Positions 1-5,946 are shown, numbered from the stretch's first letter. The stretch: 10,427 bases of DNA from Candidatus Aegiribacteria sp. (GCA_030638185.1 DAOWFD010000100.1:1-10427), one strand, 5' to 3'. The notes: generated by a model not told the origin, from the letters alone. Program-made: numbers and translations.

Positions 1-324
1 TACTGCAATTATTATTCGCATTTTAAACCCCTGTCTAAAAGTTATTCAGAATTGTCTCTCAACCTGGAACATAGGCGGAGGGCGTATCAGAGGGTAATGT
101 AGGGTTACCCCCCCCAAGTTAAATAAACAGTATCTGAATTGTTCTGATCTTTTATCCTGGAGGATTTCTTTTTTCGACTGGAGTCAGCTTCGTAAGACAG
201 GTTGAAGTGGTTTGAACGGTCCGCAGATATGGAGGCTATTGTTTTGATCTGTTTCTGATTGAACCCCTGAAATGAATTGTATAATCTCATTGTAGGATTA
301 TAACTACGTGTTTCATTATATCAA
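1..324. other. Intergenic stretch with no convincing gene
   Basis: I see no protein-like reading frame with a ribosome binding site here. One open stretch on the minus strand (105-290) has low-complexity Ser/Lys/Asn content, no recognisable domain and no Shine-Dalgarno sequence, so I do not call it. The notable structure is GGGTAA at 92-97 facing TTACCC at 105-110, a 6-bp stem with a 7-nt loop, running into an 8-C tract at 108-115. The GGGTAATGT at 92-100 is the reverse complement of the repeat core at 1546-1576. Confidence 0.5.
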
Positions 325-745
325 GTGGTTTCAAAAGAACAGTTGGAGAAATTAGTAAATCCTACGAGGGAATACTTCAATTATCTTCCAAAAGGCAATA
401 TTAAGAAGATGGTTCCTGAACGAAAAGACCCCTTGCTGGAGAACACCTCAGCGTCCTTCAGACAAGGGCAGGTACAGCCTTCTTTTCTCAGGCGGAAGAA
501 GAGCAATTGTGGTACCATCCGGTAGAAGGCGGATCTCCTTCGATATCATGGCGGATGCCAGATGCGATTATCTGCTGACGGTTGAGATGGAAGATGTTTC
601 TTCAGGATATGTGAACGGGTTCTTCTACCTCTTCGACATCCGTAAACCCGGAAACATCGAATGGAGGCCGGATCTGGATGCTCTGGATACCAGATCGATG
701 GATGACAGAAAAGTCCCCCCTCCGCTGAAATCTGAAGTTGAATGA
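325..745 (+). pseudogene. Small unrecognised gene, apparently frameshifted
   Basis: Two reading frames together look like one protein of about 140 residues. The first frame starts at GTG 325 (MVSKEQLEKLVNPTREYF...) and stops at the TAG at 523-525. The second frame is open from 359 to the TGA at 743-745 and reads like real protein from about 470 (RYSLLFSGGRRAIVVPSGRR, then an acidic, aromatic-rich stretch, ending PPPLKSEVE). The second frame has a possible GTG start at 509, but sensible sequence continues upstream of it, so I favour one gene with a +1 shift between about 440 and 490. No Shine-Dalgarno lies before 325. I do not recognise the family and see no signal peptide or membrane segment. 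Alternatives are a sequencing or assembly error, or a genuine short gene starting at 509. It converges on the membrane-protein gene, whose stop lies 15 nt beyond. Confidence 0.45.
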
Positions 746-760
746 ACTTCCATTAATAAA

Positions 761-1120
761 CTATTCCCGAATGAAGTAGAACAACCCAAATCCACCTCTT
801 GAAATCAACCAAAGACTCAAAAGGGCATGGATCCAGCTTATATCTGCTTTATCAATAAAATCAATAAAGTAAATGTAGGTAAGAAGCACGATAATAACAG
901 ATCCTGAGCGGGAGTATACCTTCAGAAGAAGATGTTTCTCCCTTTCATCGTCATCTCTGCCGTGATAGAACCATATATCGAAAGCAATCAGAGGTAGAAA
1001 AGATACTATCATAATAAAAGGCAGTTCTACTTTCCAGAATATGCTGAGTACAACAAATAGTATACCTGCTGCGAGCCGAACAGCTGCCCACCAGATGTAG
1101 TTTCCCTTAATTGTTTTCAT
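761..1120 (-). CDS. Small four-helix integral membrane protein, partner of an Xre-type regulator
   Basis: This 119-residue protein is mostly hydrophobic. Likely membrane segments are residues 8-29, 33-52, 73-90 and 95-117. A charged loop (GRDDDEREKHLLLK) lies at about 54-67, between helices 2 and 3. I chose the ATG at 1118-1120. It begins one base after the TGA of the upstream regulator, and a purine-rich GAAGAAGAG just before it can serve as ribosome binding site. A longer frame reaching back to 1180 would run inside the regulator gene and adds only a charged, unconserved-looking tail. Small Xre regulators cotranscribed with a small membrane protein of unknown function are a recurring arrangement in bacteria. 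The close spacing implies translational coupling and shared control by the regulator. I cannot name a specific Pfam family; a sensor or anti-regulator role is only inference. Confidence 0.8.
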   Translation of the reverse strand: MKTIKGNYIWWAAVRLAAGILFVVLSIFWKVELPFIMIVSFLPLIAFDIWFYHGRDDDEREKHLLLKVYSRSGSVIIVLLTYIYFIDFIDKADISWIHALLSLWLISRGGFGLFYFIRE

Positions 1121-1121
1121 A

Positions 1122-1328
1122 TCACTCTTCTTCCTCAAGCTTAAAAACCTCATCGACACGTACATCAAAATAACCTGCAATTTTCAATGCTGTAATAATC
1201 GAAGGATTGAATTTTCCCCGTTCGATTGAGTTGATTGTCTGCCTGCTGAGATCTACCTCTTCTGCAAGATCTTTCTGACTGATTTCCTTCTCCGCGCGGA
1301 GAACCCGAAGTCTGTTCTTCAGTTTCAT
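1122..1328 (-). CDS. Small Xre/HTH_3-family transcriptional regulator
   Basis: A 68-residue protein that is almost entirely one helix-turn-helix domain of the Xre/Cro-cI type. Helix 2 is SQKDLAEEV (about 17-25) and the recognition helix is SRQTINSIERG (about 28-38). It is followed by NPSIITALKIAGYFDVRVDEVF, typical of single-domain regulators like Bacillus YozG, and an acidic EEEE tail. I chose the ATG at 1326-1328 because AAGGGAG (1334-1340) sits 5 nt upstream. The open frame extends to 1388, but that extension covers the promoter and operators. The protein has no effector domain, so it probably binds as a dimer and may be modulated by the membrane protein encoded one base downstream. Two palindromic sites at its promoter suggest autoregulation. 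Confidence 0.9.
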   Translation of the reverse strand: MKLKNRLRVLRAEKEISQKDLAEEVDLSRQTINSIERGKFNPSIITALKIAGYFDVRVDEVFKLEEEE

Positions 1329-1346
1329 TTCAACTCCCTTCCCAGG

Positions 1347-1375
1347 AATGTAATTAATCGCAGACATAATGTCAA
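1347..1375 (-). promoter_or_regulatory. Sigma-70-type promoter of the HTH/membrane-protein operon
   Basis: On the minus strand there is a perfect -35 TTGACA (1370-1375), a 17-nt spacer and a -10 TACATT (1347-1352, 4 of 6 matches). The predicted start near 1340 would place the AAGGGAG ribosome binding site at the very 5' end of the mRNA, giving a leader of only about a dozen bases. An alternative -10, TATAAT, lies at 1378-1383 but has a poor -35 match (TAGTGT). Confidence 0.65.
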
Positions 1376-1394
1376 GTATTATAGACATTATGAA
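1363..1394. promoter_or_regulatory. Paired palindromic operator at the HTH promoter
   Basis: GACATAATGTC at 1363-1373 is a perfect 11-bp odd-centred palindrome (GACAT-N-ATGTC). A second, imperfect copy, GACATTATGAA, lies at 1384-1394. Their centres (1368 and 1389) are 21 bp apart, two helical turns, so both sites face the same side of the DNA. Seen another way, CATAATGTC and GACATTATG form a 9-bp inverted repeat. The perfect site overlaps the -35 TTGACA, as expected for repression. Binding by the downstream-encoded Xre protein is inference from position and symmetry. Confidence 0.65.
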
Positions 1395-1508
1395 TAGAAT
1401 ACACTACACCATTTACTACAAGTTGTGTTTTTTATGGATTACAGTCATGTATAGGTGTAGTTGCAGCAGAGAACAGAGAGCACGGAACAGGATTATTAGA
1501 TGTCGCTG

Positions 1509-1536
1509 ATTACCTGTATACCCTGATCAAGGTAAT
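1509..1536. repeat. Inverted repeat ATTACCT/AGGTAAT
   Basis: A perfect 7-bp inverted repeat (1509-1515 and 1530-1536) with a 14-nt loop. It has no T tract, so it is unlikely to be an intrinsic terminator. It lies just upstream of the ACATTACCCCA repeats and shares their TTACC/GGTAA core. Confidence 0.35.
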
Positions 1537-1545
1537 AAGTCCTTA

Positions 1546-1576
1546 ACATTACCCCATTGATAGAGACATTACCCCA
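1546..1576. repeat. Direct repeat of ACATTACCCCA, 20-bp period
   Basis: ACATTACCCCA occurs at 1546-1556 and again at 1566-1576, exactly 20 bp apart. A reverse-complement partial copy, GGGTAATGT, is at 92-100. Short internally repeated ends are known from IS21-family elements, so this could be the relic of an element end, but no transposase is present. Tandem regulator sites are an alternative. The rest of the gene-free stretch 1395-1655 shows nothing else convincing. Confidence 0.45.
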
Positions 1577-1655
1577 ATTTAAAGTAAGCTTGTTTCTCAA
1601 TTGCATAAGAATCAATAAAACCAGTATAAGAATGTAGTGAGTTTGCCTCTCTTAT

Positions 1656-2597
1656 TCAGTCCCAGCTGATTATACCGTCTACTATGCTTCCATGGCCGGG
1701 GTCCCACGGCAGGGGGCATTGAATCAGGTACGTTTGGCCGTTGGGATCTGTGCTGTAATGGTATATTTCCCCGCAGGCAGGACACGGGACATCCCAGTTC
1801 CCCATTATACCAGATGTACCGAGTTCACTGAGCTCTTCAGGATATCGATTGTAACTTCCGTAGAACATCGCGAATCCGGATGCGAGACCCATCATGTTGT
1901 GGCGGCATGTGTTCTGGGACCCTGTAGTATCTTGAGGCCAGTAGCATATACCATCGATTACATACCCGTGATTGGGGTCAACGGGCATGGGGCAGTGAAT
2001 CGAATAAGTATCACCAATGGAATTCGTGTCATAGAAGTACAATTCGCCACAGCCAGGGCATGGCCGATCCCAGTTCTCGTAAATTCCAGAAGTTCCGAGT
2101 TCACGAAGTTCATCAGGATATCGGTTTTCACTTCCATAAAACATCGCACAGGCGCTTGCGAGGCTCCTCATATTGCTATGGCATATTGAAGACCATTCGG
2201 AAGGATCGGGAGGCCAGCTACTTACACCATTCACCACATTGCCATGATTGGGTTTAACAGGGAGAGGACAGGTGACCGTCCAGACTTCACCGGAACTGCT
2301 GAGATCGTACAGGTATAGCATACTGCACGAAGGACACTTCAGGCTGCAGAGTTTCGGGTCGATCATCTCAAGCTCACCGATACTGTCGGGATACCTGTTG
2401 TTCATTCCAAAGAACATATGTATTGCGGTACTTAAGTTTCCCATGTTGTCATGGCACACTTCAGCATCCTTGGGATTGCCATCAGAGGTTGATAATGTAT
2501 TAGCACCATCTGGGTCCATCATGCTGACCGCGGATTCTCCGCAGGACAGGAGTAAAAGAAGGAAGAGAGTTGCTGATAATATTGTTACACGTTTCAT
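1656..2597 (-). CDS. Lipoprotein with three tandem 92-residue cysteine-rich repeats
   Basis: A 313-residue predicted lipoprotein. The N-terminus MKRV plus a Leu-rich stretch ends in lipobox LLSC (Cys19). A Ser/Asp-rich linker follows, then three repeats starting at Cys48, Cys139 and Cys231 and each ending in Trp (128, 220, 312). Each repeat has the pattern C-x2-NM-x2-L-x2-A-x2-MF-x-G-x2-NRYP-x4-EL, then CPxC, then Y-x-YD/YS, then CPxP-x2-PxHG-x4-G-x3-W. The CPxC motifs (88-91, 180-183, 272-275) are exactly 92 residues apart. The helix followed by NRYP-x4-EL resembles the globular part of type II secretion pseudopilins (GspG-like), but no pilin N-terminus is present. Four conserved Cys per repeat could bind metal or form disulfides outside the cytoplasm. 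I chose the ATG at 2595-2597, with GGAG 6 nt upstream; the ATG four codons earlier overlaps that site. Function unknown. Confidence 0.85.
   Translation of the reverse strand: MKRVTILSATLFLLLLLSCGESAVSMMDPDGANTLSTSDGNPKDAEVCHDNMGNLSTAIHMFFGMNNRYPDSIGELEMIDPKLCSLKCPSCSMLYLYDLSSSGEVWTVTCPLPVKPNHGNVVNGVSSWPPDPSEWSSICHSNMRSLASACAMFYGSENRYPDELRELGTSGIYENWDRPCPGCGELYFYDTNSIGDTYSIHCPMPVDPNHGYVIDGICYWPQDTTGSQNTCRHNMMGLASGFAMFYGSYNRYPEELSELGTSGIMGNWDVPCPACGEIYHYSTDPNGQTYLIQCPLPWDPGHGSIVDGIISWD
1662..2456 (-). repeat. Three tandem ~276-bp intragenic repeats
   Basis: Units lie at about 2214-2456, 1938-2183 and 1662-1907, each separated by a short Pro/Ser/Asp/Thr-rich linker. Units 2 and 3 are clearly similar at the DNA level as well (for example the segments encoding AMFYGS..NRYP and ELGTSGI), pointing to a later duplication. 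Unit 1 is more diverged and lacks the TSGI segment. Confidence 0.85.
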
Positions 2598-2628
2598 TTT
2601 ACACTCCATCCGGTTTCTTGTTAATAGT

Positions 2629-2657
2629 AGTGTATCTTGTTATTAGTAGAATGTCAA
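2629..2657 (-). promoter_or_regulatory. Sigma-70-type promoter of the repeat lipoprotein
   Basis: On the minus strand there is a perfect -35 TTGACA (2652-2657), a 17-nt spacer and a -10 TACACT (2629-2634, 4 of 6 matches). It sits about 30 bp upstream of the chosen ATG. The -35 and spacing match those of the HTH promoter at 1347-1375, but no palindrome overlaps this one. Confidence 0.6.
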
Positions 2658-2687
2658 ACAGCAGAATTCACACTGATAGTCTGGCGG

Positions 2688-2716
2688 TTTTCTCCGGGAT
2701 GAACCGATTGTATACT
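2688..2716 (+). promoter_or_regulatory. Weak candidate promoter for the 2774-5946 gene run
   Basis: TATACT (2711-2716) is a good -10 match, with TTTTCT (2688-2693, 3 of 6) 17 nt upstream. It points toward the lipoprotein gene at 2774 and lies back-to-back with the minus-strand promoter at 2629-2657. The -35 is poor, so this is tentative. Confidence 0.3.
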
Positions 2717-2773
2717 ATCCTGGTTCTTAATTCTGTAACAGCAGGGGTCCTGTCAAAGAAAGGCATAATGTAA

Positions 2774-3406
2774 ATGAAGAATAGGTTATTCGTGATAACT
2801 GCGGCGGCCGCGGCTTTCCTGCTATTCATAGGCTGCATGGGTACTTTCGAGACGGCCAGAGTGGTTCCTCTCAAGGTAGGCGCTACCTATTTTAAGACTA
2901 TCGATTCGGATGATGATTCTTTCGGTATGCCGGGAATAATAGTTGAAACAGGATGGCCCGCTGACCCGTCGCGGTTCGGAATAGGGTTTCATCTCAGAGC
3001 TGCTGCAGTTATTGAGACCTATGCTGATGCAGTTATTGAAAGCGATGATGATGGCTTTATGATAGTCTGGGGAGCCAAGGTTCAGCTGCCTCAGAACAGT
3101 CTTGTTGATATTGCCCTGGGTGTAGATGTATGGGGATACTATCCGGGTGAGATCAAGATTCTTATGTCCAGAAGATTCGGTATTTTAGAGCCTTACGCCT
3201 GTCTGGGCGCAGTAGGTTTTCTTGATATCGATGAGGAACACGATGGCTCTATAGATATCTTCGGGGATGACGGGATGATGAGCTACACACTGGGTACGAT
3301 GGTTGAATTCGGGAGTGGTTCCGGCTGGATGCTTGCCGCGGAGATCGAGGGCGGAGATGTATGGGTCTCTCCCGGAGTGGGCCTGGTTTTGATCAAGGAA
3401 TTCTGA
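2774..3406 (+). CDS. Predicted lipoprotein with outer-membrane beta-barrel character
   Basis: A 210-residue protein with an exported N-terminus (MKNR, an Ala-rich hydrophobic stretch, lipobox FIGC with Cys21). The mature part is rich in Gly and alternates hydrophobic and polar residues in short strands (for example FGIGFHLRAAAVIE, SLVDIALGVDVWGYY, EPYACLGAVGFLDI, SYTLGTMVEF). Acidic turns with runs of Asp separate them, and it ends in Phe (VLIKEF), as many outer-membrane barrels do. I read it as a small barrel or barrel-like surface lipoprotein; no specific family is recognised. ATG 2774 is preceded by AAAGG about 10 nt upstream and directly follows an ATGTAA start-stop. It is the first gene of a same-strand run: the cysteine hydrolase starts 10 nt after its stop. 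Whether it is functionally tied to the enzymes downstream is unclear. Confidence 0.75.
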   Translation: MKNRLFVITAAAAAFLLFIGCMGTFETARVVPLKVGATYFKTIDSDDDSFGMPGIIVETGWPADPSRFGIGFHLRAAAVIETYADAVIESDDDGFMIVWGAKVQLPQNSLVDIALGVDVWGYYPGEIKILMSRRFGILEPYACLGAVGFLDIDEEHDGSIDIFGDDGMMSYTLGTMVEFGSGSGWMLAAEIEGGDVWVSPGVGLVLIKEF

Positions 3407-3416
3407 TCCCACTGTC

Positions 3417-4088
3417 ATGTACACTGAATCTTTTTTAACACTAGACAATATCGATGATAAACTTTCGGAGTGGCTCACGCTGATAGAAAGGTACACACAT
3501 CCAAGGACGCACCTCATACTGAAACCGGAAAAGTGTGCTCTTCTGGTGGTGGATATGCTGTATTACTTTGCCGATCCAGGTGGAAGGGTGTATCTGCCTT
3601 CGACAAGAGCGATCATTCCCCGAATAGCCATGCTTCTGAAACACTGGAGAATGATTGGCGGAACCGTGGTTTTCACTCGGCACTGCCACATGAACGCTGA
3701 AGACCTTGGAATGCTGGGTAGATTCTTCAGTGATTATATCCGGTGCGGAAAGAAGGAGTCCGAAATCATCACTGAATTGTCACACCTCCCCGGTGAGAAG
3801 ATATTCCAAAAGAATACATACGATGCATTCTACAATACGGAACTTGATGAATTCCTTACAAGCAGATCTGTGGAGCAGGTTCTTGTTACGGGAGTGCTTA
3901 CGCAGATGTGCTGCGAGACGACTGCAAGGTCGGCTTTCGTCAGGGGGTACGAGGTGTACATTCCGGCGGATGCTCTTACGACAAGCTCGGAGGAACTTCA
4001 CATCGGCAGCCTTCAGAACCTTGCGAGTGGCTTCGCGGTTATTACCGATACTTCATCTATATGCAGTACGGATTGTAAAAAACCTTGA
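3417..4088 (+). CDS. Isochorismatase-family cysteine hydrolase
   Basis: A 223-residue cytoplasmic enzyme of the isochorismatase-like superfamily (nicotinamidases, carbamoylsarcosine and ureidoacrylate amidohydrolases). The expected triad is visible: Asp46 in ALLVVDM, Lys132 in QKNTYDAF and Cys165 in TGVLTQMCCETTAR, where the first Cys of the pair aligns with the nucleophile. The motif GGTVVFTRH (81-89) and the late GYEVYIPADAL stretch also fit. The family hydrolyses C-N or vinyl-ether bonds in small molecules; the substrate cannot be told from sequence. An N-terminal segment of about 35 residues precedes the core. The start is uncertain: ATG 3417 is 10 nt after the upstream stop, and the nearest purine-rich site (AAGGA, 3395-3399) is rather far. 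The stop TGA overlaps the TTG start of the next gene (TTGA), so the two are translationally coupled. Confidence 0.88.
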   Translation: MYTESFLTLDNIDDKLSEWLTLIERYTHPRTHLILKPEKCALLVVDMLYYFADPGGRVYLPSTRAIIPRIAMLLKHWRMIGGTVVFTRHCHMNAEDLGMLGRFFSDYIRCGKKESEIITELSHLPGEKIFQKNTYDAFYNTELDEFLTSRSVEQVLVTGVLTQMCCETTARSAFVRGYEVYIPADALTTSSEELHIGSLQNLASGFAVITDTSSICSTDCKKP

Positions 4089-4972
4089 ATGATATAACTG
4101 TTATTGGGGCGGGACCTGCTGGTTGCGCGGCAGCTGTTCAGTGCAGAAGGCTGGATCTGGATGTTATTCTGATTGATACCCGCGGAAAAGCAGGTGGGCT
4201 TATCCGCGAGGCGAGACTTATTGAGAACTATCCCGGACTCGAAAGGCCTCTTGCAGGGCCGGAATTCGCACGCAGGCTGGTTTCCATCATTTCAGCACAC
4301 GATCTGAAGGTACGATGTTTTCATGCTGACTCAATTCTAAAAAGCGATGATACCTTTGAAATATGCGGGAACGGTGAATGCATCAGATCACGCTCAGTGA
4401 TAGTCGCCGTGGGAACGGTTCCAAAGGATTTCGGCATTAAGGTTAACGGAGATGTGAAGATACACAGATCCGTTCTTGAGCTGAAACTTCAGCCTCCGAG
4501 AAGGACGGTTATCATCGGAGGCGGTGAGGCCGCTCTGGATTACGCGCTGAACCTCTCAGATTCAGGCTCATCTGTCAGCGTGCTTGTCAGAAGCTCCGGG
4601 CTGAAAGTCACGGGTAATCTCAGAAAGGAGATCGAAAAACGCAGTGCAGTTAAAATCCTTTATAATACCGTTCCAGTAGCAGCATCCAGTTCTGTAGGAA
4701 TTATCCATCTTGAGGCTGAGTCATCAGGAAGGAAAATAATCCTGGAAGCGGAAGTTGTGGTTGCAGCTGTGGGCAGGGAACCCCGGCTGCCTCGTATTAC
4801 GAATGACTTCGTTCATGACAGAGGAGATGTAAAGACATCAATTCAGGGATTGTACATTTCAGGAGACGCTTCACTGGGCAGTCTGGGACAGGCTGCCATA
4901 GCATCAGGTCAGGGTATTCAAGCAGCATTATACGCATTTGAATTTCTGAAAGCAGGGAACGGCAAATCGTGA
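4085..4972 (+). CDS. Thioredoxin-reductase-like FAD/NAD(P) oxidoreductase lacking CxxC
   Basis: A 295-residue flavoprotein with the thioredoxin-reductase fold. The FAD-binding GAGPAG is at 8-13, with IENYPGL (46-52) typical of TrxB. The second Rossmann motif GGGEAALD is at 145-152. The C-terminal FAD motif GLYISGDAS (255-263) is followed by GQAAIASGQGIQAALYA. In true TrxB the redox pair CxTC lies between the AxG motif (VAVG, 107-110) and the second GxGxxA/G. Here that interval (111-143) has no cysteine, so dithiol reduction is not expected. It more likely passes NAD(P)H electrons to another protein, as ferredoxin-NADP reductases of this superfamily do. The start is TTG 4085: an in-frame TAA lies three codons upstream and later starts would lose the FAD motif. 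Translation is probably coupled to the upstream hydrolase. It overlaps the next gene by GTGA. Confidence 0.88.
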   Translation: MNDITVIGAGPAGCAAAVQCRRLDLDVILIDTRGKAGGLIREARLIENYPGLERPLAGPEFARRLVSIISAHDLKVRCFHADSILKSDDTFEICGNGECIRSRSVIVAVGTVPKDFGIKVNGDVKIHRSVLELKLQPPRRTVIIGGGEAALDYALNLSDSGSSVSVLVRSSGLKVTGNLRKEIEKRSAVKILYNTVPVAASSSVGIIHLEAESSGRKIILEAEVVVAAVGREPRLPRITNDFVHDRGDVKTSIQGLYISGDASLGSLGQAAIASGQGIQAALYAFEFLKAGNGKS

Positions 4973-5946
4973 AAATCGTAGGACAGCGGGGAGAATCCGA
5001 TCTCGCAACCGTTTACATAGGCGAGCTTTCTGACGGTGAACTGATCGAGTTCGTGGAATCGGTGCAGCCTCCCGTACCACAGAGCGAGAAATGGGTACTC
5101 ATCGTATCCACACTTAAAGGCTGCCCGGTCAACTGCCCCATATGCGATGCAGGAACCTCTTATGCTGGGAAACTCTCTTTCGGAGAAATAATCGGCCAGA
5201 TAGATTACATGGTACGAAAAAGATACACTAACGGTAAGGTACCCGTTTCAAAGTTCAAGATTCAATTTGCCAGAATGGGTGACCCCGCTTTCAATCCCGC
5301 AGTTCTTGATGTTCTGCAGGAACTGCCCTTCGTTTACGATGCCCCCGGACTCCTGCCGAGCATATCAACCATCGCGCCCAGGGGTTGCGATGATTTCTGG
5401 GATAAACTGACTTATGTGAAGAACAGGTTATACGGCAACGGAAGATTCCAGATGCAGTTCTCCATCCATACATCCTCTGAGGATTCCAGAGGAGAGCTGG
5501 TGCCCTGCAGTACATTGAGCTTCGCTGAAATGAGCGAATGGGGCGAAGAATTCTTCAATTCCGGTGACAGGAAGATTTCTCTGAATTTCGCGGCGGTCAA
5601 GGGGTATCCAGTGGATCCGGCAGTAATCGCTGACCTCTTTTCACCCGAGTATTTCATGGTAAAGCTTACGCCTGTCAATCCGACACATTCTTCCATGAGC
5701 CGTGGGCTTTTCGGTGTCATTAACCCCGATAGTCCGGAAACGGCCGATGAACTTGTGAGCGGTTTCAGGGATGCTGGATTCGATATTATCCTGAGTATAG
5801 GCGAGACAAGAGAAAACCGCATAGGTTCAAATTGTGGAATGTACGTTGGGCGTCTATCCAGTAACCGGGAGGAGAAAGCACCGCAAAAACCCGCTGTCCG
5901 GATGGCTCTATCTCATGCGCGTCCAGAAAGACATCGTTGGGAATGA
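4969..5946 (+). CDS. RlmN/Cfr-like radical SAM enzyme without the N-terminal accessory domain
   Basis: A 325-residue protein. The 4Fe-4S/SAM motif CxxxCxxC is CPVNCPIC (Cys52, 56, 59). The rest follows RlmN/Cfr order: a DGELIEFV strand before the cluster (23-30), FGEIIGQI after it, MGDP (103-106) in place of MGxGEP, SISTIAP (131-137), FSIHTSSEDSRGELVP (164-179), VKLTPVNPT (231-239), and a C-terminal IGSNCGMYVGRL whose Cys289 aligns with the methyl-carrying Cys of RlmN (C355 in E. coli). Those enzymes methylate C2 or C8 of adenosine in RNA. The roughly 90-residue N-terminal domain that helps RlmN bind RNA is absent, so the substrate may differ. GTG 4969 overlaps the upstream stop (GTGA), and AGGGAA lies upstream. 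The last ~30 codons after GRL look non-conserved and overlap the convergent lipoprotein gene. Confidence 0.85.
   Translation: MKIVGQRGESDLATVYIGELSDGELIEFVESVQPPVPQSEKWVLIVSTLKGCPVNCPICDAGTSYAGKLSFGEIIGQIDYMVRKRYTNGKVPVSKFKIQFARMGDPAFNPAVLDVLQELPFVYDAPGLLPSISTIAPRGCDDFWDKLTYVKNRLYGNGRFQMQFSIHTSSEDSRGELVPCSTLSFAEMSEWGEEFFNSGDRKISLNFAAVKGYPVDPAVIADLFSPEYFMVKLTPVNPTHSSMSRGLFGVINPDSPETADELVSGFRDAGFDIILSIGETRENRIGSNCGMYVGRLSSNREEKAPQKPAVRMALSHARPERHRWE

Noticed and set aside
105..290. Open frame of 61 codons on the minus strand
   Set aside because: No ribosome binding site, low-complexity Ser/Lys/Asn composition, begins beside the C tract and hairpin; not protein-like enough.
1509..1536. ATTACCT/AGGTAAT stem as a transcription terminator
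   Set aside because: Long AT-rich loop, short stem and no following T run on either strand.
1692..2189. 165-codon open frame on the plus strand
   Set aside because: Antisense to the repeat lipoprotein, whose repeats and lipobox are clearly real; the open frame follows from the periodic coding sequence.
2668..2874. 68-codon open frame on the minus strand
   Set aside because: Overlaps the start of the plus-strand lipoprotein gene, which has a clear signal peptide; no ribosome binding site.
3706..4092. 128-codon open frame on the plus strand
   Set aside because: Out-of-frame shadow of the cysteine hydrolase gene, which has its full catalytic triad in the other frame; the shadow is Arg/Cys-rich and non-protein-like.
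5412..5822. 136-codon open frame on the minus strand
   Set aside because: Antisense to the radical SAM gene core; no recognisable motif.
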